64,000 nt of DNA from Symbiodinium kawagutii (lineage: Eukaryota; Sar; Dinophyceae; Suessiales; Symbiodiniaceae). Shown here piece by piece: positions 34,001 through 45,408 of the stretch. Numbering within the stretch: the stretch's first letter is position 1; every line of letters starts with the position of its first letter. The DNA lies in the NCBI GenBank assembly GCA_009767595.1, contig VSDK01011222.1:180929-244928 (forward strand), given 5' to 3'. The notes under the pieces are model-generated. The model was not told where the DNA came from. It saw only the letters and a list, made by a program, of their open reading frames with translations, and searched no databases. Made by a program: the position numbers and the translations under genes.

Positions 34001-37000
34001 GACCCAAAAGGGCTGACAAGTCTAAGGACACATCACTTGCAGCGTTTCAAGTCCTCTTCCATTGTTTATTGCTCAAGAATTTTAAACTTCGGTGAGTTGG
34101 AAAGTATGGGTGAGTATGAATTGACTATGAGTAGAATATGATGATACATATGATGATTATCCGATAATATTGGTGTCAGCATTTGCGCATCCGGATCATT
34201 GCTTTCCAACTGGAAGTTTGCAGTCACGTACAGTCCATTTTTCTTTTCTGGCTTGCTGACACTTGGAAGGAGAAAGAGAAGAGGCCCAGCGATTGCAAGT
34301 TAAAGTTTATAGGCAAATATCATATCATAGCTCCACCAATCATTTGTGCAGGATTGCAACATGTCACATTCTTCGAATCGCGCTTCTGACTGGCCAAATC
34401 TGTGACCAAAAGATAGAATATATAATTAGAGCAGCACTCGAGGACTGGCAACCAGCAAATGAAAGGTATGAAAGTGGATCTGATTGCATGTTTTTAAATG
34501 CTCTTTGTCTTTCATGTCTGCATCATAGAAGTACTCATCAGGTTTACTATCATACATGTCATTTTGATCCTGGGTAGGAAGAGAAGTGATAGCTCTCGTT
34601 CCTCTCGAGCAAAAAAGAAAGAGAAGGAGCAACGGCATTTCTTGAAAGATGGCCAGTTTTGTTGTTTTGAACCATGAATTGAATCGATTGGGTGTTTTCA
34701 GGAAGATATTCTTGTTGCACGAATGCTGATGCAGCACGAACGCTGATGCAGGAGAAAGAGAAGAGGTGCCTCCTTCAAACGACAAGTCCGACCCATCTGA
34801 CAAATGACGCTAGATTTCACTCAAGTTATCGTCAGATTGCTGAGAGTTTATATTGCAAAACTGAGTCCCATCTTGTGACAGAGGACCTCTTCATCAGTTG
34901 CACCCAACAATCGCAAGAATCATCATTTTCTGAACACATCCAAAGCCGTGGCATTATGCATTCTCCAAATTCTGGAATCATACGCTAGAGAAGCATTTCC
35001 AACCTCCCATTAATGAGACTAGTGCGGCAGTGAGAAATCCGTAGGTGACCAATCAATCGCTGTATCCACCCAACACAGTGAGTAGTGACAGTGCTTGGAG
35101 ACAAGCATGTCTGCAAGTTTGCTACCATACATGTCATTTTGATCCTGGGTAGGAAGAGAAGTGATAGCTCTCGTTCCTCTCGAGCAAAAAAGAAAGAGAA
35201 GGAGCAACGGCATTTCTTGAAAGATGCCAGTTTTGTTGTTTTGTTCTGAACCATGAATTGAATCGATTGGGTGTTTTCAGGAAGATGTTCTTGTTGCACG
35301 CATGCTGATGCAGGAGAAAGAGAAGAGGTGCCTCCTTCAAACGACAAGCCCGACCCATCTGACAAATGACGATAGATTTCACTCAAGCCATCGTCAGATT
35401 GCTGAGAGTTTATATTGCAAAACTGAGTCCCATCTTGTGACAGAGGACCTCTTCATCAGTTGCACCCAACAATCGCAAGAATCATCATTTTCTGAACACA
35501 TCCAAAGCCGTGGCATTATGCATTCTCCAAATTCTGGAATCATACGCTAGAGAAGCATTTCCAACCTCCCATTAATGAGACTAGTGCGGCAGTGAGAAAT
35601 CCATGGTGACGAATCAATCGCTGTATCCACCCAACACAGTGAGTAGTGACAGTGCTTGGAGACAAGCATGTCTGCAAGTTTGCTACCATACATGTCATTT
35701 TGATCCTGGGTAGGAAGAGAAGTGATAGCTCTCGTTCCTCTCGAGCAAAAAAGAAAGAGAAGGAGCAACGGCATTTCTTGAAAGATGCCAGTTTTGTTGT
35801 TTTGTTCTGAACCATGAATTGAATCGATTGGGTGTTTTCAGGAAGATGTTCTTGTTGCACGCATGCTGATGCAGGAGAAAGAGAAGAGGCCCCACCGGCA
35901 TTTTGCATGTAACACGTGGTCCATTCATATCCATGTCATACCCTGGATGAGCTTTTGTGTCCATTTTTCTTGAGGCAGAGCTGAATTGAGAACGAGCAAA
36001 TGCGATGCTTTTGGAAAAAGGACCCTGCACGAGACAGTCACTGTGTTGAATGCTGAGGAAGAGAAGCGATAGCTCTGCCTCTCGAGCTAAAAAGAAAGAG
36101 AAGGACACTATCTGTAGAAGGTGATTTGAAAATATTTGAAACTTGTTTACTTTCGCGCTCCTGCCTGCTGGATGCACTTCAGGCTACGCTTCACTGAATA
36201 ATTTTTGGAACTTTGGAACTATCAGCAATCTATCAGCGGACCTTTGCTCTTGCAATGCCAGCTTTATCTAGCTTTGCTTGTGAATGATGTTTGCCTGTTG
36301 AAGGAAAAAGCAAAAGAAAGAGAGAAGCATAAGAGGACTGCAGCAGCGGTGCCAGTCGGCGCATTTTTGAGGAGACTGCAGATGTTCGACTACGGCGAAA
36401 CCTAGTCCCAAAACGTACCCCAAGACAAACACACAGTGAGGTCCCTCATTGAGAGGAACGCCCATTTGGATCCATTTGGACCCAGTGGATTTGCACATGA
36501 TTGTTGCATGCAAAGCTTTAGAAATATCCATGAATTTGCAACAGTTTTTGATAGGTATCACTGTTTTCAAAACCTAGCAATGGTATGCCCTGACTCGTTT
36601 GTGTATCGTATGATGGCTAGGCCTAGTCCCTTGCCCGTTTTTGCTTCAGACAACTTGAACAGACATTAGGGTCTTGAGTCTTTCATTGTGAATGTTTGCT
36701 GGTTTGTTGCTTGATTGGTGGTGAACAACTGTATGCTACTTAGTCCTTCTCCATGGCGTTAACTCCCTGACCCTCTCCGTTAAGATTCCATTCTAAAAAA
36801 CGTGTTTCTCAGGGGATGACTCAGATTATGATTCCAGAATGTTGTGTTGTGGGTATATTGAAGCCACCATTTTCAGACCAATCCCCAAACGTGGTCTGTC
36901 ATCACACTTGGCAATCGGCTGAACCCCAGGAGAAAGAGTAGTGTCTCTGCTTCCCGATCGAAGAAGGAGATGATCGGGCCTTGCTGCATGGCCACATGCT

Positions 37001-38234
37001 GCCACCCCGAATGGAAGTTTTCTTAACCTTAAAGATCTGAAAACCATCGCTGTCCAAGCCCGTAAACACCCATTGCTTGAGAATCGCACTACCTGAACGC
37101 CGCAGAATTTCCCACAAACAGCCCTCGATCAGAGTGACAGGGAGACCACACCGGAGCCAACCAATTGGCAACCTGCAAAAGCCACACAAATCCTCAAAAG
37201 CTCAGGGCGCACGATAAACCACCGAGGGGCACCTGCCTTCTTTGCAGGAAAAAAAGACCAAAAGGAGGTCCGCCAGCCTAGCACCGCTGATGTTTCCAAG
37301 CCCTGGCGGTGGTGGATACCAGGTGTGTCCATGCTGGAAATTGCTCACCTGGGAATCCATCGGAATCAACCAATACAACATTGAATCAAATATGTTTAGA
37401 TATGTTCAATTAAGCAAATTTGATAGTTTTTGATAGTATTTGAGTAATAGTACAGTATGTAGTCAGACAGTGTTACCTTGTCATGAACAACTTGTCTTAT
37501 CATGTTTGGTCAGGATGTTCGAGTCCGACCCATGATTCTAACGGACCACAGGGTGAAATGTCCTGGCAGAAACCCTGCTTGTGATGGATTGCCTGGTTTC
37601 TGGGGGTACATGACCCACGAACTGGGAATATCGTTGAACCAGCACCATCGTTCTGGTCGATCATTGTTGGGTTATTGTTTAGTACCAAGTCGTTGACTAG
37701 TTGACTACCAAGTTGCAAGGTGACGATAGTTGACCAGTTTACCATTGCTACCAAGTTGTTGACCACCAAGCTGTTTAGTAGCAAGTTGTTTACCAAAATT
37801 TTTGACACCAAGTTTGTTGAGATTGTTTCTTACCAAGTTGTTTCATACCAAGTTGTTTGATACCCAGTTGTTTAGATTGCTTAGTACCCAGTTGTTTAAT
37901 ACCCAGTTGTTCAGTAGCAAGAAATTCCAAGTGCCGAAGCCCATCCTTTTGTGCTCCAGGCGAAGCTCATCCTGAGGCGCCGAAGTTCAGCCATGGGAGC
38001 AGCAGCTTTTTGCAGCCCTTTAAATCGAGGCCCCTTTTCGACATAAATCGAGGGAGGATGGAAGGATGGAAGGATGGTAGAAGGATGGTAGAAGGATCAT
38101 GGAAGGATTGTGGAAGGATGTATTGTGATGTTGGTTTTCAGTGCAGGGTGTCATGCAAAGCCCTGGCCAGGCTTGAGCTGGATGCCAAAAAATGCTGCCA
38201 AATCATGTTGTCACTGCGGGATCAGAATGCTTGA
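31048..38234 (+). CDS. Lysine/glutamate- and arginine/serine-rich (SR-like) protein gene, many micro-exons
   Basis: Phase-compatible exons: 31048-31107, 31502-31558, 32498-33004, 33093-33136, 33499-33529, 33907-33931, 33977-34011, 34270-34283, 34578-34626, 34752-34765, 35153-35201, 35314-35327, 35714-35762, 35875-35888, 36058-36103, 36304-36348, 37248-37322, 38142-38234 (TGA). The 507-bp exon encodes a Lys/Glu stretch of about 168 residues (VPVEPEKVEAPDVKMGEDKE then KEK/DKEK units), likely a single charged helix. Then come DKERSRSRDEKDRSR, RKSRSKGKEK and VKRKDKDT. Next is an alternation of EKEKR (14-nt exon) and KRSDSSRSSRAKKKEK (49-nt exon), repeated three times, then the variant KRSDSSASRAKKKEK, EKAKEREKHKRTAAA, and KKTKRRSASLAPLMFPSP followed by GGGGYQ. 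RS dipeptides and basic-acidic repeats are typical of nuclear splicing or chromatin proteins; no RNA-recognition domain was seen. The 49-nt exon may instead end at CTCGA followed by GCAAAA. A missing exon between 31558 and 32498 is possible, and the 5' end is unknown. Confidence 0.65.
31133..31249. repeat. Dispersed repeat with GGGTCAA / TTGACCC ends, copy 2
   Basis: Begins GGGTCAAGCAGTGAACCAAC and ends GGTTTTGACCCACAG. It is colinear with the copy at 15286-15434. It lies in an intron of the SR-like gene, starting about 25 bp after the exon 31048-31107. Confidence 0.6.
34551..35893. repeat. Near-identical tandem duplication, about 2.4 units of 561-575 bp
   Basis: Unit 1 is 34551-35125 and unit 2 is 35126-35686. 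A truncated third unit, 35687 to about 35893, stops right after its second micro-exon. Units 1 and 2 differ mainly by a 14-bp insertion at about 34730 (GCACGAACGCTGAT) and scattered substitutions. Each full unit carries one 49-nt RS exon and one 14-nt EKEKR exon, plus their introns. The near-identity of introns implies recent duplication. Confidence 0.95.
37681..37922. repeat. Degenerate ACCAAGTTGTTTAG tandem repeat
   Basis: About 15 imperfect units of TACCAAGTTGTTTA / TACCCAGTTGTTTA with variable spacing, in the intron before the last exon of the SR-like gene. Confidence 0.85.
38052..38118. repeat. GGATGGAAGGATGGTAGAA tandem repeat
   Basis: Short units of AAGGATGG/TAGAAGGAT lie just upstream of the terminal exon at 38142. 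Confidence 0.8.
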
Positions 38235-39275
38235 TGCAACGCTTGAAATGAGGTTTCCTAGACGCCTAGATATCCAATAGATTCATATGCTGATATACTT
38301 GATTATACTTGTGTATTGCCTGAAATTGTCTCTAGACTTCGGATAAGGCACTATTCAGTGAGATGGTGTAGATCTGGTTCCTTGGTGATGATCATGATTC
38401 AGATGCTTCGCGAAACAGCTGGCTCAGGCAGTGAATTTCACTGCTTTTCTCTAAGGAGAGGTTGAAGCTTGCCACATGCATGGCGTAAGATGAGTTTGTT
38501 TCAACTCGTCCTGAGGAGACAGCTTAACCAATCAATGTAGCCCCTGAAGACAGGTCAGACAATGCATTTGAAGTGCGCTGGCATGTTGCGAGGAAATCAT
38601 GTTCCCCGAAACCTTTCTGGAAATTCTGACAGTTTGAGCTCAGAATAACTCCCAACATATCATTTCTTTGACCGCGCAAAAAAGTTGATCTATATTAGAT
38701 TTGAGTAAGAGATATGTCAGGGATCGTAGCTTGGGACTCCAGGACCAAGAGGTTGCATGAAACTGTCAGCCATCGTTCTTTGTTCTACCTGATGTATCTG
38801 TTGACTTGGCAAAATGGCGTTTCAGCATTGCAAAGCACAACGTCTCCATTCATCAATTATAATGGAATGAATGGAGATCATAATGGTTTGTGATTATAAT
38901 AGTTGCGCAGATCATATTTCTCCCTACTATGAACCATCTTCAGTCTTGGATTGCACATTGTTCGATCACCAACATTGACCATGATTGAACGTCACCAATC
39001 ATAGCCCGACATCAGTATTGATTTCTAATCATGGTGAATCCTGCAATGGTGTGAATCATTGTTGAATATTGTTAATTGACCACTGTAGGGACTATGCATA
39101 ACTGTCATTAATTACAGTACTCACCATCAGCAAGCCTGCCATGAATCATCATGAACCACCATCATCAACCATCAGTATCCACCATCATCAACCACCATCA
39201 TTAACCACCATCATCAATCACCATCATTCACCACCATCCACTACACCATAGTAGAGGATAGCCCTCAGGCTTTCC
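38235..39275. other. Intergenic stretch with CATCA-rich repeats
   Basis: No supported exon. A degenerate ACCATCATCAACC/ACCATCATTAACC tandem repeat covers about 39127-39245. Confidence 0.4.
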
Positions 39276-39276
39276 C

Positions 39277-39357
39277 AGGCCTTTCGTGCGCGACGCGGTC
39301 CGTGATGTCGTCATGTTTCGGCGGCGACAAGAGGAGCTCGGACCCCTGAAAGAGTCA
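39277..39357 (+). CDS. Orphan exon candidate, charged helix
   Basis: After TTTCCCAG the frame reads PFVRDAVRDVVMFRRRQEEL then GPLKES. It is GC-rich in an AT-rich background. The donor is unclear and the gene is unrecognised. Confidence 0.4.
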
Positions 39358-40441
39358 ACAGTCGGAAGCATGAAAAAAGCAACGGTTGAAGTTTACTACT
39401 ATACATGGTCGGTAATGGTTGATGAATATTTGATCAATGATAAACAATGGTTAATAATCCAACATGGTTGTTTTTCAATTCATCCGGGTCCCGGCAAATC
39501 ATCAAGTAGTAGGCATAACAATAAGAAAGCCATAACTTTGGGCTGTTTGTAATGCTTATCCAACGAATACATATGAATACCAACCATAGTGTCAAAACTG
39601 GTTGATGATGGTTAACTAGGGTCAGTCATAGTCAATGATGAGTTGTTGAGAAACTATTCTAAATGGTTTGAGAGCAATAATAGTTGTTACTATAGTCGCT
39701 CATAGTTGTTGATATACTTCTGCGTCATAAGTTGTACTTCCTGGTAGTACCGCGTTGATCTCATGACCGATCCATCCGCAAGTGACCAACCAGCAGCAAC
39801 GCTTGCCGCGGAACCACGTTTTTGGAGGCCTCAAATGATGGGGGCTGTAATGATGGGTATCCCGATTCATGGCAAAACTGGAGTAATTAGTTCTGGATTT
39901 ATACCGGTTGACCATGGTTGACCAAAGTACTATCCGATGAAGCATCAATCAACCAGCAACAAACCATTATCAACCGTGCTGGTTGTATATATAGTGCATG
40001 CTAATCCAGTGGTTTGCCGGTTACATAGTCCATTCACCAATTGATGAATCAATCATAATTGCCTATTAATGGCTGTATCAGCTGAATGGATGCATGGGTG
40101 CACGTAGCCGTTAATGAACCATCAATTAGCACTTGTTAAGCATTAGTTATATAACCAGCAATGAACCCACAACATCCCACAACCTTGAATTACCCAGCTT
40201 GATCAGAGTAAATCATGACTAATTGAGTCATAAGGCACCACCTTATAATTGTTATCCATTAATTAGCCAGCAATCAGCCATTTCACCCGTTAGTCAACCC
40301 CCTTCGTGACCTGTGAAATCAATACTGAATCCATTGACATTGTCATTGACACTGTCAGCCAGTAGCGCTTGTATTGGTTTGAATAGCCTCATCAATGTGG
40401 ACCACTGGCAGCTTGGTGCGGCGTTGCGTGGGTATCCCCAG

Positions 40442-40527
40442 GTTGCGTGGACCGCCCGGCGAGGGCGAAGAGGAGACGGAGTCGCTGTTGGCCAAGGACT
40501 GCGGGTGGAGAATGGAAAATCACATTG
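40442..40527 (+). CDS. Exon of unrecognised gene
   Basis: Bounded by ATCCCCAG and a GTAAGG donor. The 29-residue frame reads LRGPPGEGEEETESLLAKDC then GWRMENHI. The classical donor and the acidic, ordered composition make it one of the better orphan exons. The acceptor could instead be GGCAG at 40411, in the same frame. Confidence 0.5.
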
Positions 40528-40896
40528 GTAAGGAATCATGGTTAATGATGGTTTGCTGGTAAGGAATCATGGCTAATTAATGATGGTTTGATTGGCAAGT
40601 AATGGTTGATAGATGTCACCAGTGTTTGATGAGGGTTGATAATGGTTGGTGTTTGTTGATCGTAGTTGGTGTTGGTTGATAATGGTTGGTTCATCCCTAA
40701 GAATAGTTAAGAATTATTACAAGTGGATAATCACGAGGGTTCGTTCATGATTAATGATTGATGTTGGTTGATCGTGGTGAATTCATGTTGCAACATGGTT
40801 GATCCATGTTGATCATGAATCATGGTTGACTGATGGAATGTTTAACAAAGAATAAGTTAGGTAAACATTGAGACTAATCAACATGAGCTTGCAAGA

Positions 40897-41010
40897 ACCA
40901 GGTTGATCGCTGAGCTGGTGGAGCCTCAGCTGGTCCTTGTTCCTGTGATCTGCAGCAAACATCAAGGAACTGCTTTGCACGTGGTGAATGTTCACGATTA
41001 CAACCCATTA
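40897..41010 (+). CDS. Orphan exon candidate, hydrophobic beta-like
   Basis: After AACCAG the frame reads LIAELVEPQLVLVPVICSKH then QGTALHVVNVHDYNPLQ. No family is recognised; the 3' border is uncertain. Confidence 0.35.
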
Positions 41011-41516
41011 CAGCCCCACAAAACATGGTTAATCCGCTTCAGAATTGTCACCACTGGTATCCCACAGTTGGTGCTTGATCCAAAACAACTGGTTACAATC
41101 AAGGTACTTGAACTGATATAAGTCCAGCAGCGGTATCAAGTACAAACAATGTTTTGGCCAACACTAGTGTCACTGGTATTGCAATTTTGGCTGCAATCGC
41201 ATCCCAATCAAATCACCTTCTGGGAAAAGATTCTGCACCGTATTTTCCAGTGACAAGGGACAGCAAGCAACAAGAACCAACAATCCCCAATGATTTTTTG
41301 CCAATCATTCTGGTCGAATGATCCATCTGGATACACACTCAAAGGGGTCGCAGAATGGCTATTGAGAAATGGCCACTCATTTTTGCTCACTTTCACCAAA
41401 TTGGCCCACTTTTGGGAGAGATGAGAAGTGGTGGGCAGCCATCTTCTTGTTTGAGTTCTTGCTGGGGTTAACAATTAATTCACTTATTGATACTGCATGA
41501 CATGTACACAGTGGAG

Positions 41517-41517
41517 T

Positions 41518-41583
<66 letters not shown>
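41517..41583. repeat. ATC trinucleotide microsatellite
   Basis: About 22 perfect ATC triplets. The poly-Asp minus-strand frame is an artefact. Confidence 0.97.
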
Positions 41584-41585
<2 letters not shown>

Positions 41586-43652
41586 TTTTGTCGGATTTCT
41601 CAATTGATCATCCATCATTGTCGCATTTAATCAAGGAATTTTGCCAGCCACGAAAGATGCAACATGAAACTTTGCTGCTCGGGCACCAGGAGCAAGCGGA
41701 AGACGCCAAAACACGATATTCCAAGGCCTGGACCAAAGATTCGCAGCCAGGGCATGGCGAAATTCTTGGGAAAATCTGGGCATGTCGTTGATTGTCCTGC
41801 TATATCAGGGACACTAAGCATTTTTGAGATTCCCTGACGCGAAACAGCGAATTTGCTCCCTCAGGCTTGAAAATGCCTTTTGGAAACTGAAATTGACAGA
41901 TGGAACCTGATAATCTTGCAATGGAGGGTGATCCACAACAATCTACTCATGATGAAACATTCATCAGTCTGATGGCAAATCCAGCTGTTGACAAAACCGG
42001 ATGAACTGACTAGCCACTTGTGGTAAAACCAGCTGCCATCTCTGGACTCCAGGGTAAGGCCATGAGAACGCCTTCAGATCAACTTGGTCCCTGGGTCATG
42101 GCACCGAATGTGCCAAGCGAACTGCTTGTGGAGCAGCCCTAGGCAAAAGCGCCTCCACAATCTCGTTGCAGTTGGTGGGCAGCCGAGAGATATGCAGAGA
42201 TTGTCAGCAGTTGGTTCGGTTTGGGCCGTGAACTTGAATCAAGATTCACATCGATTCATTGTTTCGGTATGTCAATGAATGAGAATTGATTACCAGGGCC
42301 TTCCAAGGGCAAGCCCTGGCCATTCCCTATCCCCTTTTTTGCTTCGGGTTTGATGTGGAACAGTACTTGCGGAAACGTTGTGGACGCTGATCCGCCAAGG
42401 TTGACCATCCATCACGGCTGGAATGAACAGACATCACGACACCACAACTTACTCATCAAACTGCATAGCTCTCATGAAATCCAACAATTGATTAGGAGAT
42501 AGGCCGAGATCATTCGTCAATCAATGACGATGAGGGAGCTCACCGTTACGCAGGATATGGTGGCGCAGTCTTTGGTTCTCAATCCATGAATCACAAGCGA
42601 TGTACTGTAGGCAACTTCATGGAACTACCTCATTGGTAAGCAATCTTCCACACATATTCTTGATTATCAATGTTGATTATTCCGAACAAGCGAAGTTGGG
42701 GGTAACTTTTGCATCGATGTAAAACTCATTCTCGCACGTGTACAGACATTGGGCATGTTTTGGCCATGATCCAAACGTTCATGGCATACTTGCCATTGGA
42801 CATTCAGCACTGGAGAGGTTGCCTCCAAGTGCTCGCGGCCCGCTGGCGCTTGCAACAGTCAGGAGACTCAGCACAGAAAATGGTGCAGGAACTAATAAGC
42901 TGTCCTCGGCAGCACATGGTGTGTGGGTTGGGTAAAGCAACCCAGGTGAATAATAAGAACCCACTATAGCATTTTTGTTTGAGGTACCTTAATGGACAGC
43001 TCCCAACCATTGCTGGAAATTTGAAGACAGCTCGCCATCGTGGGCGAGCTGAACCACATCATAGTTCCAGCAGTGATGCAACTGTTCGTCAATGTTGGGC
43101 TTCATCCTAGTTGTTTGTGGTGATGGTCATACTACTTGACATTTGATACATGATCAGCAAGACATTATACAGGAGTATGGTTGTTTCACTCAGCTAGTTG
43201 ACTAGGGACATCTAGGTGCATAGTTCTGTGGTGAACGGTAGGAACCCCGACGCCAGTCGTCAGGAAGGCAAAAGGACTGGCACCAGTCGTATCCTGTCGC
43301 TAGGTCTTAGCGGTCCTGAGCTGCATTGCCTCCCCGACCAAGTTGATGCTGATCGCTGATGGCTTGTGGTACTGTACTCAATTCTTGAACTGAGCTCAGT
43401 ATAGTCAATTTAGGGGTCCTCGTGACTTATTTAGTGACTTATTTAGTTGGAGAGTTGCAGTAGTTATAGAGTTAGTTACTTAGTTAGTTTGCTACCTAGC
43501 TAGCCAGTTGGTTGAATATTGAACGAATAGTAGTGAGCTAACTAGCTAGAGAGTGAAGTAATTAGTTAGGCTAGTTGGAGTGAGCTGCGCAGCTAATTGG
43601 AGATCTGTTTGGGATTAGTTTCTGAGCGTCAGCTGTTCAGTCAGATCGCCAG
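41584..43652. other. No secure gene; competing short frames
   Basis: GC-richer islands at 41650-41790, 42080-42240 and 42780-42940 are each open in two or three frames, so they may hold exons. I cannot choose a frame or borders. A TTAGTT-rich block spans about 43430-43580. Confidence 0.3.
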
Positions 43653-43761
43653 GTGTGGAGCCTTCCAGCACCAACATTGTTGGGCAAGTTGGATTTGCTG
43701 CGGCAGAGCTGGCGCTTAAACAAGGCTCCTTGGGGGGCCCCAGTGGCGGTGGTAGAGGATG
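43653..43761 (+). CDS. Exon of unrecognised gene
   Basis: Clean borders: ATCGCCAG before it and GTAAGG after it. Two frames are open. The likelier reads VEPSSTNIVGQVGFAAAELA then LKQGSLGGPSGGGRG; the other reads VWSLPAPTLLGKLDLLRQSW. Sure of the exon, unsure of the frame. Confidence 0.5.
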
Positions 43762-44190
43762 GTAAGGAGTCACAGACAAGGACCACTAAAGGATACAGAT
43801 TCTGATTCCAACAGTAGGGGATTCTATGAAGTTTAGATATGGGACACTGCAATGGCCAGCTGATTTCTGGTACACAGCAGTAGGGATTCTATTGCAGCAT
43901 GTAGCTATACTGTGAGAATGATGACAGCGTTGCTGCGCTCAATCTTGAGTGAGAAGTCCAAATTTCGATGTCATGGGTTTCGGTCCGCATCATTTGTTGG
44001 AAGGGGTCGCAGACACATGTAGAACAACCAAGTGATGTTTACACCAATACGACTACTAGATACTACTAGATACTACTAGATACTACTAGTATCAATTACA
44101 CTATATGTAACACCATGGTGTAACTTTTTTCCCTGTAGTTATTCCTTATTATTTCTTGGCAACAGCAACTGCACCAAGTCACCTGGGCAG

Positions 44191-44269
44191 GTGCTGGATG
44201 AAGCTCAAGAGTTACGAGGGAAAATCAAGGTCCAACCGGAAGTCCTGGGCGATGAACTTCGGGGGGCGC
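44191..44269 (+). CDS. Exon candidate, coiled-coil-like
   Basis: After CTGGGCAG the frame reads VLDEAQELRGKIKVQPEVLG then DELRGA, a charged helix, to a GTTGAG donor. Sixteen bases later, GTTTCCTGCCAG is followed by another helix-like frame, AAEIEKANLEQAGDSYD. The gap is too short for an intron, so the relation of the two parts is unclear. Confidence 0.4.
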
Positions 44270-44319
44270 GTTGAGTTTCCTGCCAGGCCGCAGAAATCGA
44301 GAAGGCGAACCTCGAGCAG

Positions 44320-44416
44320 GCTGGAGATTCATATGATTTCAAATATATAAATTTCAACGAAGAGATTTTTTTCGAGTTGCAAGCTGGAGATTCATATGAT
44401 TCAAATATATAAATTT
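44320..44416. repeat. Short direct duplication, copies 63 bp apart
   Basis: GCTGGAGATTCATATGATT then TCAAATATATAAATTT occurs at 44320-44354 and again, minus one T, at 44383-44416. It reads AGDSYD in the same frame as the preceding helix, so a coding micro-duplication is possible. Confidence 0.8.
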
Positions 44417-45295
44417 TGGATGATTTTGGCAAGTACAATAGTTGTGATTCCCAAACCAAGCCTGGCACCTTATCCCGGGATGCAGAGATTTCGACGATCC
44501 TGGAAGTCAATGTTTGGATACCAACATATTTTGCCAGGGTTTTTGTACTTGCGCAAAGCTTCGGAAAGGTCTAGCGTAGGCATGAGGCCATGACAGTCAA
44601 CATGTCGGATATGTCACAGAGCTGGAAGACAAGACTGGGACATATTGCTTTGACTGCAACATTGACGGTAAGCTGTAAGTCAGAATTGTGATCCAACAGG
44701 TGCCCAAGACAGGAATGCCCAACTTACTTCGTGTGGTTGATTCATGGATCTTGGAATCCCTGGCTTGAATCATGATTTCTAGGGGCTTCATGGGTTTTCC
44801 TGTAAATTGCTGGAATGCTCCATGTTGGGCAAGCTGCTTCGTTTTCCGACTCTTCTGCATCGGCTGAAAACCATCTCTATCATTTTCTTCTGACTCGCAA
44901 GCAAATGATATACTCTGTGACACCAAAGATATGGAAACATGAAACATGTTGGATTGTGATGAAATTTGATGGAATATGGTGCATGAAAGCACCACTCCAT
45001 GAAAACAGTGGCTGCGTTGTGGATGTTCTCCAACCAAATTCTTCAAACCAACAAGAAAAAACAGTGTTCAACTGATGATTGGAATCCAACAAGAAGCTCT
45101 GAAATAGACGACTTCCTGATGGCACTGACAGTTTGGACTTGGAATTTGTGACCCGGGGGCTGTTGCAACCCTCAATTGGCAGATGAATGGGCTCCAATGA
45201 TTTCGATCAATCCCACCCGCTGTAGCTAATAACCAACCCTGAAAATGGGTAGATGAAAATCGTAAGAAAGACAAATTGCTGGGTAGGGTTACCCG

Positions 45296-45408
45296 ATGGT
45301 GGTTTCTCAAAAACTGGGATATCCCCAGTCGTCCTCCTTTGTATCAACCATTTATAGTAACAAACCAATCATAACTTTGGGGCCCCCCATGGCTTGAGAA
45401 ACCACCAT
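45296..45408. mobile_element. Short inverted-repeat element with perfect 16-bp ends
   Basis: GATGGTGGTTTCTCAA at the left is the exact reverse complement of TTGAGAAACCACCATC at the right, 113 bp overall. It is the clearest member of the TTTCTCAAAATAGGGG family. Confidence 0.8.

Noticed and set aside
34985-35908. Minus-strand frames of 122-133 residues that recur in each tandem unit
   Set aside because: They are antisense to the RS micro-exons, and they recur because the DNA is duplicated, not because of selection.
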